Shown: positions 1 to 9,805, counted from the first letter of the stretch. The stretch: DNA of 64,000 nucleotides from Acidimicrobiaceae bacterium (GCA_020637235.1 JACJWG010000013.1:85326-149325), one strand, 5' to 3'. Notes: a model not told the origin generated them from the sequence alone. A program made the numbers and translations.

Positions 1-2
1 AG

Positions 3-1556
3 CGTCGCTTCGGCGACCCCGCGCCGATCGTCGTGGACGGCCAGGTGTTCAGCCCCGACGCGCTGATGGCCGCGCAGCTCGAGCACGTGCTCGGCGCGGT
101 CGAACGCAGCGAGGGCACTCGTCCGACCCGCCTCGTGCTCACGCACCCGGCGGCGTGGGGACCCTTCCGGCTCGAGGCGCTGCGCGCCCTCGCGGACGAG
201 ATGGGGATCGAGGACCCGTCGCTGGTGCCCGAACCGGTGGCTGCTGCGGTGGCCAACCGCGACCGGCTGCGCGACGGTGCCCTCGTGGCCGTGTACGACC
301 TCGGCGGCGGCACGTTCGATGCTGCGGTGGTGCGCTGTTCGGGCGACACCGACGCGTGGACGATCGAGGGGGTTCCCGAGGGGGTGGAGCGTCTCGGCGG
401 CGCCGACATCGACCAGGCCGTGCTCGGCCACGTCGACGCCGTCCTCGGCGGGCAGGTGTTCACCGCCGACAGCGCCGACCCCGAGACACGAGCAGCGTTG
501 CACCGGTTGCGGACGGCGTGTCGCCTGGCGAAGGAGCAGCTGAGCGAGGACACCGACGTCGAGATCCCGGTGGAGTTGCCCGGGGTGCAGACACGGGTGC
601 GGCTCACGCGCTCCGAGTTGGAGACCATGATCCGGCCTCGACTCGCCGACTCGCTCGCCGTGCTCGACCGCGTGGTCGCCTCGGCGGGCGCGGCCTGGGA
701 CGAGATCGACGCGGTGCTGCTGGTGGGTGGCTCGTCGCGCATTCCCGCCGTCGGCCAGATGGTGCAGGAGCACTGCGGACGTCCGGTGGTGACCGCGACG
801 AACCCGCAGCTGGCGGTCGCCCTCGGAGCCGCCCGCTTCGCGATGCCGGCTGTGCCAGCTGTGCCAGCTGTGCCAGCTGTGCCAGCTGTGCCGGCTGTGC
901 CGGCGGCCACCGCGACGCCGCCACCACCGCTCGTGCCGGCGCCGGCCGCTGCGCCACCGTCACCGCCGTCGACGGCCGTCGCCGATGTGTCGGCGGCGTC
1001 CGGCACCGGACGTGGCAGCAGGCGCAACCTGATCGTCGGCGCGGGCGTCGCCGCCGTGGCACTCCTGATCGGGGCCGTGGTCGTGGTCGGTGGTCGCGGC
1101 GGTGACGACGACGAGGCCGGCGATCGTCCGGACGTCACGGCCGTTCCGGCAGACCCCACCGACGCCACCGTCGGTGCCGAGAGCGAGCCCACCACGAGCA
1201 CCGCCGACACCGCCGACATCGCGGCGTCCGGTTCGACCGCCGAGGACGTGGGTGCCGACGACTCGGCGCTGGCACCCTTGCGCGCCGTCGGTCTCGTGGC
1301 CGAGCCGTGTGGCGGCCCGCTCCCCGCCGGCACCGTGACCGGGCTGGCCGGGGACGGCATCGACGTGGTCGTCGCGATCGACGGGGGCGTGCAGGTGCTC
1401 GGCGACGATGCCGGCTGTGGCTTCGGTGGCGCCGACGTGCTCGTGCCGGCCGGCTCGGCCGCGAGACGTGGCGGCTGTCGCTGGGTCGTCGTCAGTGCCG
1501 GGCCTGCCGGCGCCGAGGTGCTCGTGCCGAGCGGTGCCACGGTCGCGCGTCTGTGA
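3..1556 (+). CDS. Hsp70/DnaK-like protein with membrane anchor, 5' end outside the window
   Basis: The frame is already open at base 3 (RRFGDPAPIVVDG), so the true start lies upstream. The visible part has the actin/Hsp70 ATPase phosphate-2 motif DLGGGTFD (near base 300) and the adenosine motif LVGGSSRIPAVG (near 720). After it comes an Ala-Pro-Val linker with a short tandem repeat, then a basic RRN and one hydrophobic segment (LIVGAGVAAVALLIGAVVVV), then an acidic Thr/Asp-rich stretch and a small C-terminal domain with four or more cysteines. Known Hsp70s have a substrate-binding domain after the ATPase; here a transmembrane anchor and an outer domain replace it, as in several actinobacterial Hsp70 homologues of unknown role. 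A chaperone or sensory function is inference. Confidence 0.85.
   Translation, partial: RRFGDPAPIVVDGQVFSPDALMAAQLEHVLGAVERSEGTRPTRLVLTHPAAWGPFRLEALRALADEMGIEDPSLVPEPVAAAVANRDRLRDGALVAVYDLGGGTFDAAVVRCSGDTDAWTIEGVPEGVERLGGADIDQAVLGHVDAVLGGQVFTADSADPETRAALHRLRTACRLAKEQLSEDTDVEIPVELPGVQTRVRLTRSELETMIRPRLADSLAVLDRVVASAGAAWDEIDAVLLVGGSSRIPAVGQMVQEHCGRPVVTATNPQLAVALGAARFAMPAVPAVPAVPAVPAVPAVPAATATPPPPLVPAPAAAPPSPPSTAVADVSAASGTGRGSRRNLIVGAGVAAVALLIGAVVVVGGRGGDDDEAGDRPDVTAVPADPTDATVGAESEPTTSTADTADIAASGSTAEDVGADDSALAPLRAVGLVAEPCGGPLPAGTVTGLAGDGIDVVVAIDGGVQVLGDDAGCGFGGADVLVPAGSAARRGGCRWVVVSAGPAGAEVLVPSGATVARL
843..902 (+). repeat. In-frame 9-bp minisatellite (Val-Pro-Ala linker)
   Basis: The unit TGTGCCAGC repeats about six times and encodes AVP repeats between the ATPase domain and the membrane segment. 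The unit is three codons long, so copy-number change would alter linker length without a frameshift. Confidence 0.85.
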
Positions 1557-3752
1557 TCAGCTGGGACCGGCCGCCGTGAACGGCGACCAGGTGGCACTCG
1601 TGGACGCCAGACGCCGCCTGCGCCGAACTCACTCACGGACGGCTGCGCCCAGGTGGAAGACGACGTGTACCCTGACCTCGAGGTGGTCGTGGCGTCGTTC
1701 GTGTCGACCAACACCGTCAGATCGGGGCGGTGGCCGACAGCACTGCGCCGGTCAGCCGGTTCAACCGGCGACGTACCGACTGACCACGCTGTTGCCCACG
1801 GGCGGCATCGATGCGCTGATCGGCCTGCGGCGACGGCGTCTGTGTCCTCGATTCGTCGGCCGGGCAGGTGCACGTCGTCGACACCGACGGCCTGGATCGT
1901 GGGCAGCGTCACCGTGGATGCGATCGCCCGGACCCGGCGACGCCGACCGCCGTTCCCCTCGCGGCGACGACCGACGGATCCGAGGTTGCTGTCGTCGACG
2001 GGTCGAATTCCACCCAGCTCGTCCGCGTGGGCACTTCAGCGTGTGGTTGATGGCAGAGCCGAGCGCCCGATTCAGACGATCGGCTAACGCCCCGCTTGCC
2101 CTCGGCGGCGAGGCTCGGCGGTGACCGTGATCGCCCTACCTGGGGCCAGCCATGTGCGCGCCGGCGTTCACCTGTACCTGCCCAGCCGGTTGGGACTGCG
2201 GCCGAGGCGAAGGCCGGTGCCCTGGTCGTCGTCCGCCTGCCGACCGGCGCTGGGGGCGACCGGTTGGGCGGCGAGCTGGTGGCGGAGGTGCGGATCGAGA
2301 CGGTCTGCGTGCCGGCGACGGCGCGCCTCGCCGACATCGCTGGGCATAACCTCTGCTCGCTGGCGCCTCGCAATCGACCTGGTGCTTCGTGACGCAGAAG
2401 ACCGCTGCTTCGACCGGTGCCGGCCCACCCGGTGCGGCGCTGCCTGGACTCGCTGACTCGGCGAGCGGGTCGCCCAGCTGCAGGTGGTGCTGTTCGTTCT
2501 CGCAGATGAGCCCTGGACGACCACGGGCGCGAGGTGGCCGATGCGTTCGTGATCACCGGTGTGTGCGCCGAATCCGACGCGTCCACCCTGGTGCCTCTGA
2601 GTACGTGCGACTCGCGCCGTCGATCCTGGTTCGGGACCGATGCGGCGATCCGGCCGTCGGCAGCGGTGACCGCAGCGCCCGAGTCGTCCGCCGCGCACTC
2701 GTGCGAATCCGCTCGACGCCGACCCGTTCACCACCGCCGCCTCATGATCTGCAGGTCGGCCGCGGTGGCTGCCACCACGGCCGGTGTGACGTTGCTCGTC
2801 CGCATGCGGCGGCTCGTCATCGGGATCGATCGACGCAGCCGACCGGTCGAGCGATTCCTGCGGTCACCACTGCCGCCGGTGGTGCCGAACGCGACACCGT
2901 GGCTGCGGCTGAGGTCCTCGACGCAGCCGTCGAGGTCGACCTCCGTCGTTCGAGCCTTGCCACTGACCTCGACGGATCTGGGCGGCCACCGGCGATCGCG
3001 CCGTGTGCAGCCCTGCCGAGCCGGCCGCAGCGCAGGTGCGTTTCGCCCGGGCTCCGACATCGGGTCGGGGCGCCTGACGTTGGCGGTCGACGACCTGGTG
3101 GTCGCGATGTTGTGGTAGACGCCCGCCGGCAGATCCGCTGTCAGTGCCTCACGCCAGCGACGACGCCTGGGCCGGAGCGTTCGGCCCGACCCGCGCCAGG
3201 CGGGCGATGACGGACACGTCGATCGAGTTCATCGCGGTCGGGTTCGACGCGGCGGCTCTGGCACGGCTCGGGCCTCGACTCGTCCACGATCGACGTGGGA
3301 TCGCCGAGGCGGTCGCCGGCCCGAGCGGCATGACGGTTCATCGGACGCCGCTCGTGCGGCGATCGACGAACTCGGCGACGCCCTCGGCGCCGGTGGCGAC
3401 GTGACGACCGACGACGTGGTCGCCGTCGCCACCGTGGCGGCGACCAGCTCGGTGACCGTGCTCGCACCCGAGCCCTGCGCCGAGGGTTGCGATCGCTGCG
3501 CCGGTCGCAGACGGACGACGAGCTCACCGTGGAGCTGAGTGCCGACGCTGCCGGACGGCGTGGAACTGTGGGCCACGTCCGACCGTGCGTGTAGCAACGG
3601 CGACACCACCTTCGATCTGATCGCCACCACCACTCGGCTGACCCACTGGCGTGCGGGCGCGCTGACGCCGCCGACCGGCGCCACCGGCGAGACGCCGTTC
3701 TGCGCCGCACCGACACCACCGACGGGATCGCCACGGACGGCGCGGCTGGGCT
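1557..3752 (+). pseudogene. Frameshift-riddled N-terminal half of the downstream repeat-protein gene
   Basis: No long convincing ORF crosses this 2.2 kb, but protein-like stretches follow each other on the plus strand in changing frames. Examples are CGDGVCVLDSSAGQVHVV near 1826-1880, TDGSEVAVVDGSNSTQLV near 1970-2025, LVAEVRIETVCVPATARLAD near 2279-2338, ADAFVITGVCAESDAS near 2536-2583, SIEFIAVGFDAAALARLG near 3220-3275 and TTDDVVAVATVAATSSVTVL near 3405-3465. Around 3540-3890 a divergent copy of the downstream repeat can be read (ELWATSDRACSNGDTTFDL, then after a frame change ARDADGDEAVASTVMVVRRP). This links the wreck to the gene that continues at 3753. Some early pieces resemble beta-propeller strands, but I name no family. 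It is either a decayed gene or a stretch of uncorrected sequencing indels. Confidence 0.6.
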
Positions 3753-5675
3753 TTGCCCGAGGCGCCACGGTCGATGCCCGAGGCGGCCGAGTTGCCCGTG
3801 TCGGTGGTGGCCCGGGATGCCGACGGCGACGAGGCCGTCGCGTCGACGGTGATGGTGGTGCGCCGCCCCGTGGCGTGCGAGTCGGCAGCCCCCGGCTCGA
3901 CCGGTGACGACGGCACGAACGATGCCGCCGACCCGTCGACCGACGGCGACGCCCGTGGTGACGCCGGTGGTGACGCCGGTGATGTGGCGGCGAGTGTGTC
4001 GGGGTTGGTGGCATCGGGGGAGATCTGGGCGACGGCGGAGGGTCGGTGTGCGTCGGGTGCGACGTCGGTGCGGGTGGAGGCGCGGACGACGGGGCCGGTG
4101 ACGTCGGTCGAGGTGCGTGTGGTGCGTTCGGGCGGGTCGGTGGTGGACTCGGTGTCGTTGTCGGAGTCGTCGGCGGGTCGGTGGTCGGGGACGATCGGGC
4201 CGATCGCGGCGGTGTCGTCGATGCCGGAGTCGTCGTCGTTGACGGTGCAGTTCGGTGCTCGTGGTGGTGGCCGGACGTTGAACGACGAGGCGTCGATCAC
4301 GTTGCGTCGCCCGGGCTCGTGCGGCACCGACACCAGCGCGCCGACCACGCCCACCACGCCCGCCACCACGGCGGCACCGTCGGACGCCGGTGGTGGTGCC
4401 GGTGATGTGGCGGCGAGTGTGTCGGGGTTGGTGGCGTCCGGGGAGATCTGGGCGACGGCGGAGGGTCGGTGTGCGTCGGGTGCGACGTCGGTGCGGGTGG
4501 AGGCGCGGACGACGGGGCCGGTGACGTCGGTCGAGGTGCGTGTGGTGGGTTCGGGCGGGTCGGTGGTGGACTCGGTGTCGTTGTCGGAGTCGTCGGCGGG
4601 TCGGTGGTCGGGGACGATCGGGCCGATCGCGGCGGTGTCGTCGATGCCGGAGTCGTCGTCGTTGACGGTGCAGTTCGGTGCTCGTGGTGGTGGCCGGACG
4701 TTGAACGACGAGGCGTCGATCACGTTGCGTCGCCCGGGCTCGTGCGGCACCGACACCACCGCCCCGACCGCCCCGACCGCCCCGACCGCCCCGACGGCGA
4801 CCACGGCACCACCGCCGGCCACCACGGCCGCCCCGCCGTCGTCGGCCGCACCCTCCACCCAGGCGCTCACGGTCAGCGGTTCGGTGTCGGGGAGTGAGCT
4901 GTGGGCCACGGCGAACGGGTTGTGCACCAACGGCGCGACGACCCTCACGCTCGATGCCCGCACCACCGGACCGGCGGCCGGCGTGCAGGTGCGGGCCGTG
5001 CTGCCGAACGGCACCACCGTCGCGACGATCACCCTGACCGACAACGGGGCCGGCCGCTGGCGCGGCACGCTCGGTCCGCTCGGTGCCCAGCAGGGCATGC
5101 CCGACAGCGGCAGCCTGTCGCTCCAGTTCGGCGCGCGAGCCGCCGGCGGCGCCACCGCGAGCGACACGCGGTCGGTCACGTTGCGCCGTCCCGGCACGTG
5201 CCCCACGCTGCCACCCGCCACCACCGTCCCGCCGGCCACCATCCCACCGCCGACCGCAGCACCGACGACGGCGGCGACGGTGCCGCACACCGTGGCCACC
5301 ACCGCGCCGCCGCCCACGACCGCCGCCCCCGTGGCCGTCACGGTGACGGGCAACGTGAACGGTTCGCAGCTGTCGGCCACGGCGAACGGCGCGTGCCCCA
5401 CCGTCGCCACCACCGTGAACGTCGGTGCCCGAACGACCGGCGCCGTGACCGAGGTGCACGTGCGGGTGCTGCTCGCGAACGGGTCGGTGGCCCAGACCAT
5501 CGCCCTGACCACCACCGGCGACGGTCGGTGGAGCGGCACGATCGGGCCGATCGCCGGCCAGCAGGGCATGCCCGACTCGAGCACGTTGACGGTGCAGTTC
5601 GGCGCCCGTGCCGGAGGCACCAACGTCACCGACACTCGATCGATCACCCTGCTGCGCCCGGCGCCCTGCGCCTGA
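3753..5675 (+). CDS. Open C-terminal part of the broken gene: four Ig-like repeats with Thr/Pro linkers
   Basis: The open frame begins at a TTG inside what looks like an older, longer gene, so this start is probably not genuine. The product carries four units of about 105 residues. Each runs from (E/Q)(I/L)WATA..G.C through ARTTG, GRWSGTIGPI, a QFGAR strand and a (S/T)LLRP..C end. One cysteine near each end could form a disulphide. Units are joined by Thr/Ala/Pro-rich linkers typical of exported actinobacterial proteins. The first two units are almost identical in DNA; the third and fourth have diverged. No signal peptide is visible because the N-terminal half is disrupted. An extracellular beta-sandwich adhesin-like role is inference. 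It converges on the regulator gene with a 23-bp gap. Confidence 0.6.
   Translation: MPEAPRSMPEAAELPVSVVARDADGDEAVASTVMVVRRPVACESAAPGSTGDDGTNDAADPSTDGDARGDAGGDAGDVAASVSGLVASGEIWATAEGRCASGATSVRVEARTTGPVTSVEVRVVRSGGSVVDSVSLSESSAGRWSGTIGPIAAVSSMPESSSLTVQFGARGGGRTLNDEASITLRRPGSCGTDTSAPTTPTTPATTAAPSDAGGGAGDVAASVSGLVASGEIWATAEGRCASGATSVRVEARTTGPVTSVEVRVVGSGGSVVDSVSLSESSAGRWSGTIGPIAAVSSMPESSSLTVQFGARGGGRTLNDEASITLRRPGSCGTDTTAPTAPTAPTAPTATTAPPPATTAAPPSSAAPSTQALTVSGSVSGSELWATANGLCTNGATTLTLDARTTGPAAGVQVRAVLPNGTTVATITLTDNGAGRWRGTLGPLGAQQGMPDSGSLSLQFGARAAGGATASDTRSVTLRRPGTCPTLPPATTVPPATIPPPTAAPTTAATVPHTVATTAPPPTTAAPVAVTVTGNVNGSQLSATANGACPTVATTVNVGARTTGAVTEVHVRVLLANGSVAQTIALTTTGDGRWSGTIGPIAGQQGMPDSSTLTVQFGARAGGTNVTDTRSITLLRPAPCA
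3975..4763 (+). repeat. 423-bp-period near-identical tandem duplication
   Basis: About 365 bp from near 3975 recur from near 4398 with only a few differences (for example GTGCGTTCG against GTGGGTTCG). Each copy encodes one Ig-like unit. The near identity points to a recent duplication or ongoing gene conversion, because the later two units differ widely. Confidence 0.85.
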
Positions 5676-5698
5676 ACCTCAGCACCCTCACGGCGGGA

Positions 5699-8695
5699 TC
5701 AGTCGCCGCCCAGCCGGCGCACCAGGTGCATCGTGGCCGGCTCGGGGGTGATGCCGGCACTCGACAACTCGGCGGTGAGCTTCGCGAGCACCGCTCGGGC
5801 GGCGTCGAGCCGGCGTTCGGCCACCAGTGCGGCGGCCAAGGCGCGTGCCGCTGGCTCGTACAGCGGCTCGACCGTCGTCGCGCGCTGCGCCAGCAGTGCG
5901 GCGTCCTGCACGTCGCCGCCCACCAGCGCGAGCGACGACGCCCGAGCGGCGATCCGGACGAACACCCCGCGCAGCCGCAGCGCCTCGTAGTAGCCCCACT
6001 CCGGGTCGGATGCATCGGCCAGGAAGTCGCCGCGGTACAACGTGGCGGCACGCCGATAGGCGGCGAGCGCGAGTTCGGGGTCGCCGGCACGATCGAGGTC
6101 GTCGCCGGTGGCGACCGACTCGGCGAACTCGTCGACGTCGACCGCCACCAGCTCGTTGCTGCGCAGTACCAGTCGATCCTGTTCCGCGACGACGTACCAC
6201 GGCAGGTCGTCGGGCCCTCGGTCGGGCTCGAGCACCGACTGCAGCTGGTTGAGGGTGAAGCGCAGGTTCGCTGCAGCCGTCTTGGGCTCCTTGTCGGGCC
6301 ACATCGCCGTCATCAGCTGGGCACGCGAGATCGACCGATGTGCGACGAGCAGCATCAGGAGGTCGCGCACGCGTTGGCGGCGCGTCCACGCCTCTTCGGC
6401 CACGGGAACTCCGCTGCGCGACAGGTGCGCCGAGCCGAGCACGCCGATGCGGATCGGCTCACGTGGTCGGGACGGCATGGTGCGCAACAGCCCGGCGACA
6501 CGCTCGGGCAGCGGCGAGCCGTCTCGTTCGGCGATCCGCATCAGCACGCCGTGCGGGTCGTGGCGGAACCGTTCGATCACCGAGAGCGCCGCGGAGTTGC
6601 CTGCTCGGACTGCTGCGACGGCGAGCTCACCGAGGTGCGGTTCCATCAGCCAGCTGCGCATCCGCCCGCCCTCCGTCCACGCCAATTCGGCGGCAGGCGC
6701 AGGGTCGCGGTGTTCGCGCCAGGCGACGAGCGCCCGAGCAGGTGCGAGCGCCGCCGTGTGGTCGGGCCCGGTGGTGGCCCGGTCGACGTGCTGGCGTACC
6801 TCGGGTACCAGCACGTACTGGGTGGCCGCCGTCAGGTTCCACACGAACGACGGGATCACCGGCAGCCCCTCGGCTGGGAGCGCCTCGAGCAGCAGCGCAC
6901 GCGCCCGTTCGTCGTCGCCGTCGAGCACGGCGAGCACCGCCTCGGCCTGCGCGAGCACATGGCGGGCGAACGCGCCCTCCGCCACGAGGTGCAGATGAGT
7001 GCGGGCGCGATCGAGCGTGGCGCTCGCCCGGCGCTGATCGCCGATGCTGGCCTCCATGATGGCGGTGGTGGCCGCGGCGCGGACGAACAGGTGCGGGGCG
7101 TCGCGCAGCTCGGCTCGGTCGAGCAGTCGGTGCACCCCGGCCACTCCCTCGGCGTCGAGCTCGCCGAGGTACCAGCGTTGGATGGCGAGGAACCCCTCCA
7201 TCTGCACTCGTTGCAGCGGGTCGGTGATCGGCGGGAGGCGATCGGCCGCAGCCAGCGCGGCGCGGAGGTGCCCCTGGATCGCGAGTCCCCGCACCCGGTC
7301 GAAGGCGACCCATGTGGCGACCGACGGGTGGATCACCGGCGGCATCGCGTCGAGGTAGGCGATCGTGTTCGAGCCGTCGAGCGTCTTCAACCAGAGCTCC
7401 GGCCGGAATCGGACTCGCACCGCCGCGTCGCATCCGGCGTCGGCGAGCTCGCCGAGCCGAGCGGCGAGCGATCGCAGCATCGGCAACCGACCCATGCCGA
7501 AGGCGGCTTCCGACAGCCGGGAGATGCAGAGTGCTTCCAGATCGGCGTCCCCCTCGCGCCGAGCCCGATCGGCGGCGGACATCATGAGCGTGATCCCGAT
7601 CGGCTGGTCGCGGGTCATCGTCGCCAGCGAGCCGAGCACGTCGGCGGCCACCGTGCCCGGCATCGCCGCGACGAGCTCGTCGAGCGTGGACAACCACCTG
7701 CCGTCGGGTACGCCGATGTGCAGCTCACCGGCGACGGCGTGGGCGATGCGCAACAGCTGTCCGTCGTCGGCCGCAGCGCGTGCGAGCGCGATCGCGTCGG
7801 ACCACTCGCCGCGATCGGCGAGCGCAGCCGACATCGTGCGGCGTGCATCCGCGAGCTCGACCGGGGTGGCGGTGCCGAGCAGCGCGTCACGGACGAGGTC
7901 GTGCACGACGTAGTGGTCACCCTCGATCCACGTGAGCGGGACGCCGGCGACCAGGTCGTCGAGCGATCCGGCGAACGACGTGGTGACCCGCACGAGCGCC
8001 TCGTCGAACCCGCGGTGCACGGCCAATCCCCGCAGTGCCTCGCGTCGATCGGGCGCGAGGTTGCTGATCACCTCGTCGTGCAGGAACCGTTCGACGTCGT
8101 GCGGTGACACGTCGAGGGCGAGCAGTGCCGGCCAGCCGGTGTCGCTGTGGCGGTGATGAGTGCGGCCGTTGATCCGATCGAACGCGGCGCGCTCGTCGGC
8201 GTCGAAGGCGAGCTCGTCGGCGCCGAGTCGCATGACCGTCGCCGGATCGGCGATCCCGAGCTGCGGCACCGACCGGCCACACAGCACGAGATGTCCGTTG
8301 GAGGGGAGGGCTTCGAGCACCGCCGCCAGCTCGTCGGTGGCATCGGGACGCAGCAGGTGGCAGTCGTCGATCACCAGGCAGACGTGTTCGGGCGACGCCG
8401 ACCAGATCGAGTCGCGGAGGGCGATCGCGAGGTCGGCGGTCGGTCCCGTGCCCGGGTGCAACAGGCCCAGCGCCTCGACGAGCACGACGGTCACGGCCTC
8501 GTCGGGGTGAGTGGCGCGAACCAGCACGTCGTGCCCGAGCCCGACGGCCCGGCCCTCGTCGAGGGCTTGGCGCAGCAGCGTCGACTTGCCGTAGCCGGCG
8601 GGCGCCTCGATCAGGGTGAGGGGGCGACCGAACCGCTCCGCCATCGGTCCGAGGAGACGGTGGCGGATCACGTCGGTCACCGGCTGCCGTGGCAC
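5699..8695 (-). CDS. Large transcriptional regulator: MalT-like ATPase plus SARP/BTAD output module
   Basis: The 998-residue protein has an N-terminal STAND/MalT-type ATPase: Walker A APAGYGKST at residues 31-39 and a Walker B LVIDD near 110. A long helical repeat region follows (about 300-740). At about 745-840 is an OmpR-type winged helix (RQRVRDLLMLLVAHRSIS..QLMTAMWPD..), and at about 850-998 a bacterial transcriptional activation domain (BTAD, TPR-like). This inverts the usual SARP order, in which winged helix and BTAD are N-terminal. It starts at a GTG (8693-8695) with no clear Shine-Dalgarno. It is convergent with the repeat-protein gene and divergent from the run of genes at 8857-17162. 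Five promoters there carry 11-bp-spaced direct repeats of the kind SARP winged helices bind, so this protein is the prime candidate activator (inference). Confidence 0.88.
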   Translation of the reverse strand: MPRQPVTDVIRHRLLGPMAERFGRPLTLIEAPAGYGKSTLLRQALDEGRAVGLGHDVLVRATHPDEAVTVVLVEALGLLHPGTGPTADLAIALRDSIWSASPEHVCLVIDDCHLLRPDATDELAAVLEALPSNGHLVLCGRSVPQLGIADPATVMRLGADELAFDADERAAFDRINGRTHHRHSDTGWPALLALDVSPHDVERFLHDEVISNLAPDRREALRGLAVHRGFDEALVRVTTSFAGSLDDLVAGVPLTWIEGDHYVVHDLVRDALLGTATPVELADARRTMSAALADRGEWSDAIALARAAADDGQLLRIAHAVAGELHIGVPDGRWLSTLDELVAAMPGTVAADVLGSLATMTRDQPIGITLMMSAADRARREGDADLEALCISRLSEAAFGMGRLPMLRSLAARLGELADAGCDAAVRVRFRPELWLKTLDGSNTIAYLDAMPPVIHPSVATWVAFDRVRGLAIQGHLRAALAAADRLPPITDPLQRVQMEGFLAIQRWYLGELDAEGVAGVHRLLDRAELRDAPHLFVRAAATTAIMEASIGDQRRASATLDRARTHLHLVAEGAFARHVLAQAEAVLAVLDGDDERARALLLEALPAEGLPVIPSFVWNLTAATQYVLVPEVRQHVDRATTGPDHTAALAPARALVAWREHRDPAPAAELAWTEGGRMRSWLMEPHLGELAVAAVRAGNSAALSVIERFRHDPHGVLMRIAERDGSPLPERVAGLLRTMPSRPREPIRIGVLGSAHLSRSGVPVAEEAWTRRQRVRDLLMLLVAHRSISRAQLMTAMWPDKEPKTAAANLRFTLNQLQSVLEPDRGPDDLPWYVVAEQDRLVLRSNELVAVDVDEFAESVATGDDLDRAGDPELALAAYRRAATLYRGDFLADASDPEWGYYEALRLRGVFVRIAARASSLALVGGDVQDAALLAQRATTVEPLYEPAARALAAALVAERRLDAARAVLAKLTAELSSAGITPEPATMHLVRRLGGD

Positions 8696-8753
8696 GGCGG
8701 GAATCTACTGAGTGTCGGAGTCGGGCGCCCAGTCGCCCGCGGCGAATCGCCTC

Positions 8754-8807
8754 CGGTGGGCGTCAGGTGCTTTCCCGATGGAGCCGTCGACCCACCGGCA
8801 GGAGCGT
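8754..8807 (+). promoter_or_regulatory. Putative SARP-type operator/promoter, site A
   Basis: Three pentamers lie at exact 11-bp period: CGGTG (8754-8758), AGGTG (8765-8769) and CGATG (8776-8780). After 21 bp comes a weak -10-like GAGCGT (8802-8807), which keeps the A and final T of TANNNT. No -35 TTG box is present. It lies 49 bp before the start at 8857. Confidence 0.6.
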
Positions 8808-8856
8808 GATCGACAGCGGTGCCGGCGTTCGGCACGACGACGATGGAGGTCATGAC

Positions 8857-9573
8857 ATGAGCGATGCGAAGGGTCCCAAGGAGAAGCCGCCGTTGCTCGA
8901 CCGGGAAGGCAACCCGATTCCGCCGTCGAGCGGCAAACCGGCGGACGAGAAGCCGCCGAGTGGTGACAAGCCCGAGCGGCCGCCGTTGATCGACCGGGAG
9001 GGCAATCCGATCCCGCCGTCGGAGGGCAAGCCGGAGGCGCCGCCGCGGGATCCGGACCGCCCGCCCCTCCCGATCAACACGGAGCGGTTCCAGGACGACG
9101 AGCCGGATGACGACGACGACATCGACGTGTCGGGTCCTGGCCGTCCGGGCCGGCCCGATGGCCCGTTCGGCGGCCCGGAGTCGCTGCCGACGCAGCAGGC
9201 ACGTGGCGGCCACGGTGGGCCGCAGTCCGGTCCCACCGACCCGATGGACGACGAGTTCACGTCGATGCCGCGACCGGGCGGCGACCGTTTCGGGAACGTC
9301 GAGATCCAGGACGTGACGGCGCAGCCGGAGGGTGATCCGCACGGCTTCGCCGAGATCGTCTTCACCGTCCACGACGGTCCAGACGGTCCAGACGGTCCAG
9401 ACATTGCAGCCGGTGCGGTCGACGCGCCCCCCGTGCTCGCGAGCACGTCGCTCGACGAGCACCTGGACGTGATCGGATCGCCGGAGCCGGATCAGCTCGG
9501 CAACTTCGAGATCCAGGACGTAATGGCGGAGCCGGAGCCCGACGAACTCGGCAACTTCGAGATCCAGGACTGA
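8857..9573 (+). CDS. Acidic, proline-rich repeat protein sharing tail motifs with the 1162-aa neighbour
   Basis: The ATG at 8857 follows GGAGG (8845-8849) and gives 238 residues. The N-terminal third has two copies of PPL(L/I)DREGNPIPP. Then come PPLPINTERFQDDE, a Gly/Pro segment with GPFGGPESLPT, and three copies of a (L/F)GN(V/F)EIQD motif near the C-terminus, the last at the very end. INTERF..DD and GGPESLPT recur in the product of the gene at 10375, so the two proteins share a tail module. There is no signal peptide or membrane segment, and it looks largely disordered and strongly acidic. The function is unknown. It is expressed from regulon site A and is followed by a hairpin terminator. 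Confidence 0.75.
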   Translation: MSDAKGPKEKPPLLDREGNPIPPSSGKPADEKPPSGDKPERPPLIDREGNPIPPSEGKPEAPPRDPDRPPLPINTERFQDDEPDDDDDIDVSGPGRPGRPDGPFGGPESLPTQQARGGHGGPQSGPTDPMDDEFTSMPRPGGDRFGNVEIQDVTAQPEGDPHGFAEIVFTVHDGPDGPDGPDIAAGAVDAPPVLASTSLDEHLDVIGSPEPDQLGNFEIQDVMAEPEPDELGNFEIQD

Positions 9574-9609
9574 CCCTCGACCGCCGGTCGCACCTCACCA
9601 GACCCGACG

Positions 9610-9648
9610 ACGGGGCCATCTCGGCGGAACACGCCGGGGTGGCCCCGT
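9610..9648 (+). terminator. Hairpin terminator after the acidic repeat protein gene
   Basis: The inverted repeat ACGGGGCCA / TGGCCCCGT has 9-bp arms and a 21-nt loop, 37 bp after the stop codon. There is no U tract, as is common in high-GC actinobacteria. Confidence 0.5.
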
Positions 9649-9703
9649 TCGACGTGGTCCGCCCTGCTGGCCCGAGGAGCACCTCGGTGGTGTGACGTCG
9701 TCG

Positions 9704-9757
9704 GGGTGCGGTTCAGGTGTTCTCCCGATGTTGCGTCCCGGCCTCGATTCGTACCGT
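9704..9757 (+). promoter_or_regulatory. Putative SARP-type operator/promoter, site B
   Basis: Pentamers GGGTG (9704-9708), AGGTG (9715-9719) and CGATG (9726-9730) lie at 11-bp period. Then 21 bp and the -10 box TACCGT (9752-9757). No good -35 hexamer exists at the right distance; CGATG abuts where it would be, as expected for an activator-dependent promoter. The leader to the ATG at 9806 is about 40 nt. Confidence 0.7.
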
Positions 9758-9805
9758 CGACGTCGAGGCCCGTCGTGGAGGACGGGAGCACGACAGGAGC
9801 ACACG

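Noticed and set aside
3141..5459. Minus-strand 772-residue frame with repeated Arg-rich segments
   Set aside because: The repeats are the antisense of the duplicated Ig-like unit, so they reflect the plus-strand gene.
4901..8107. A 1068-residue plus-strand frame across the regulator gene
   Set aside because: It is the antisense of the MalT/SARP-like gene and has no recognisable domain; codon bias leaves it free of stops.
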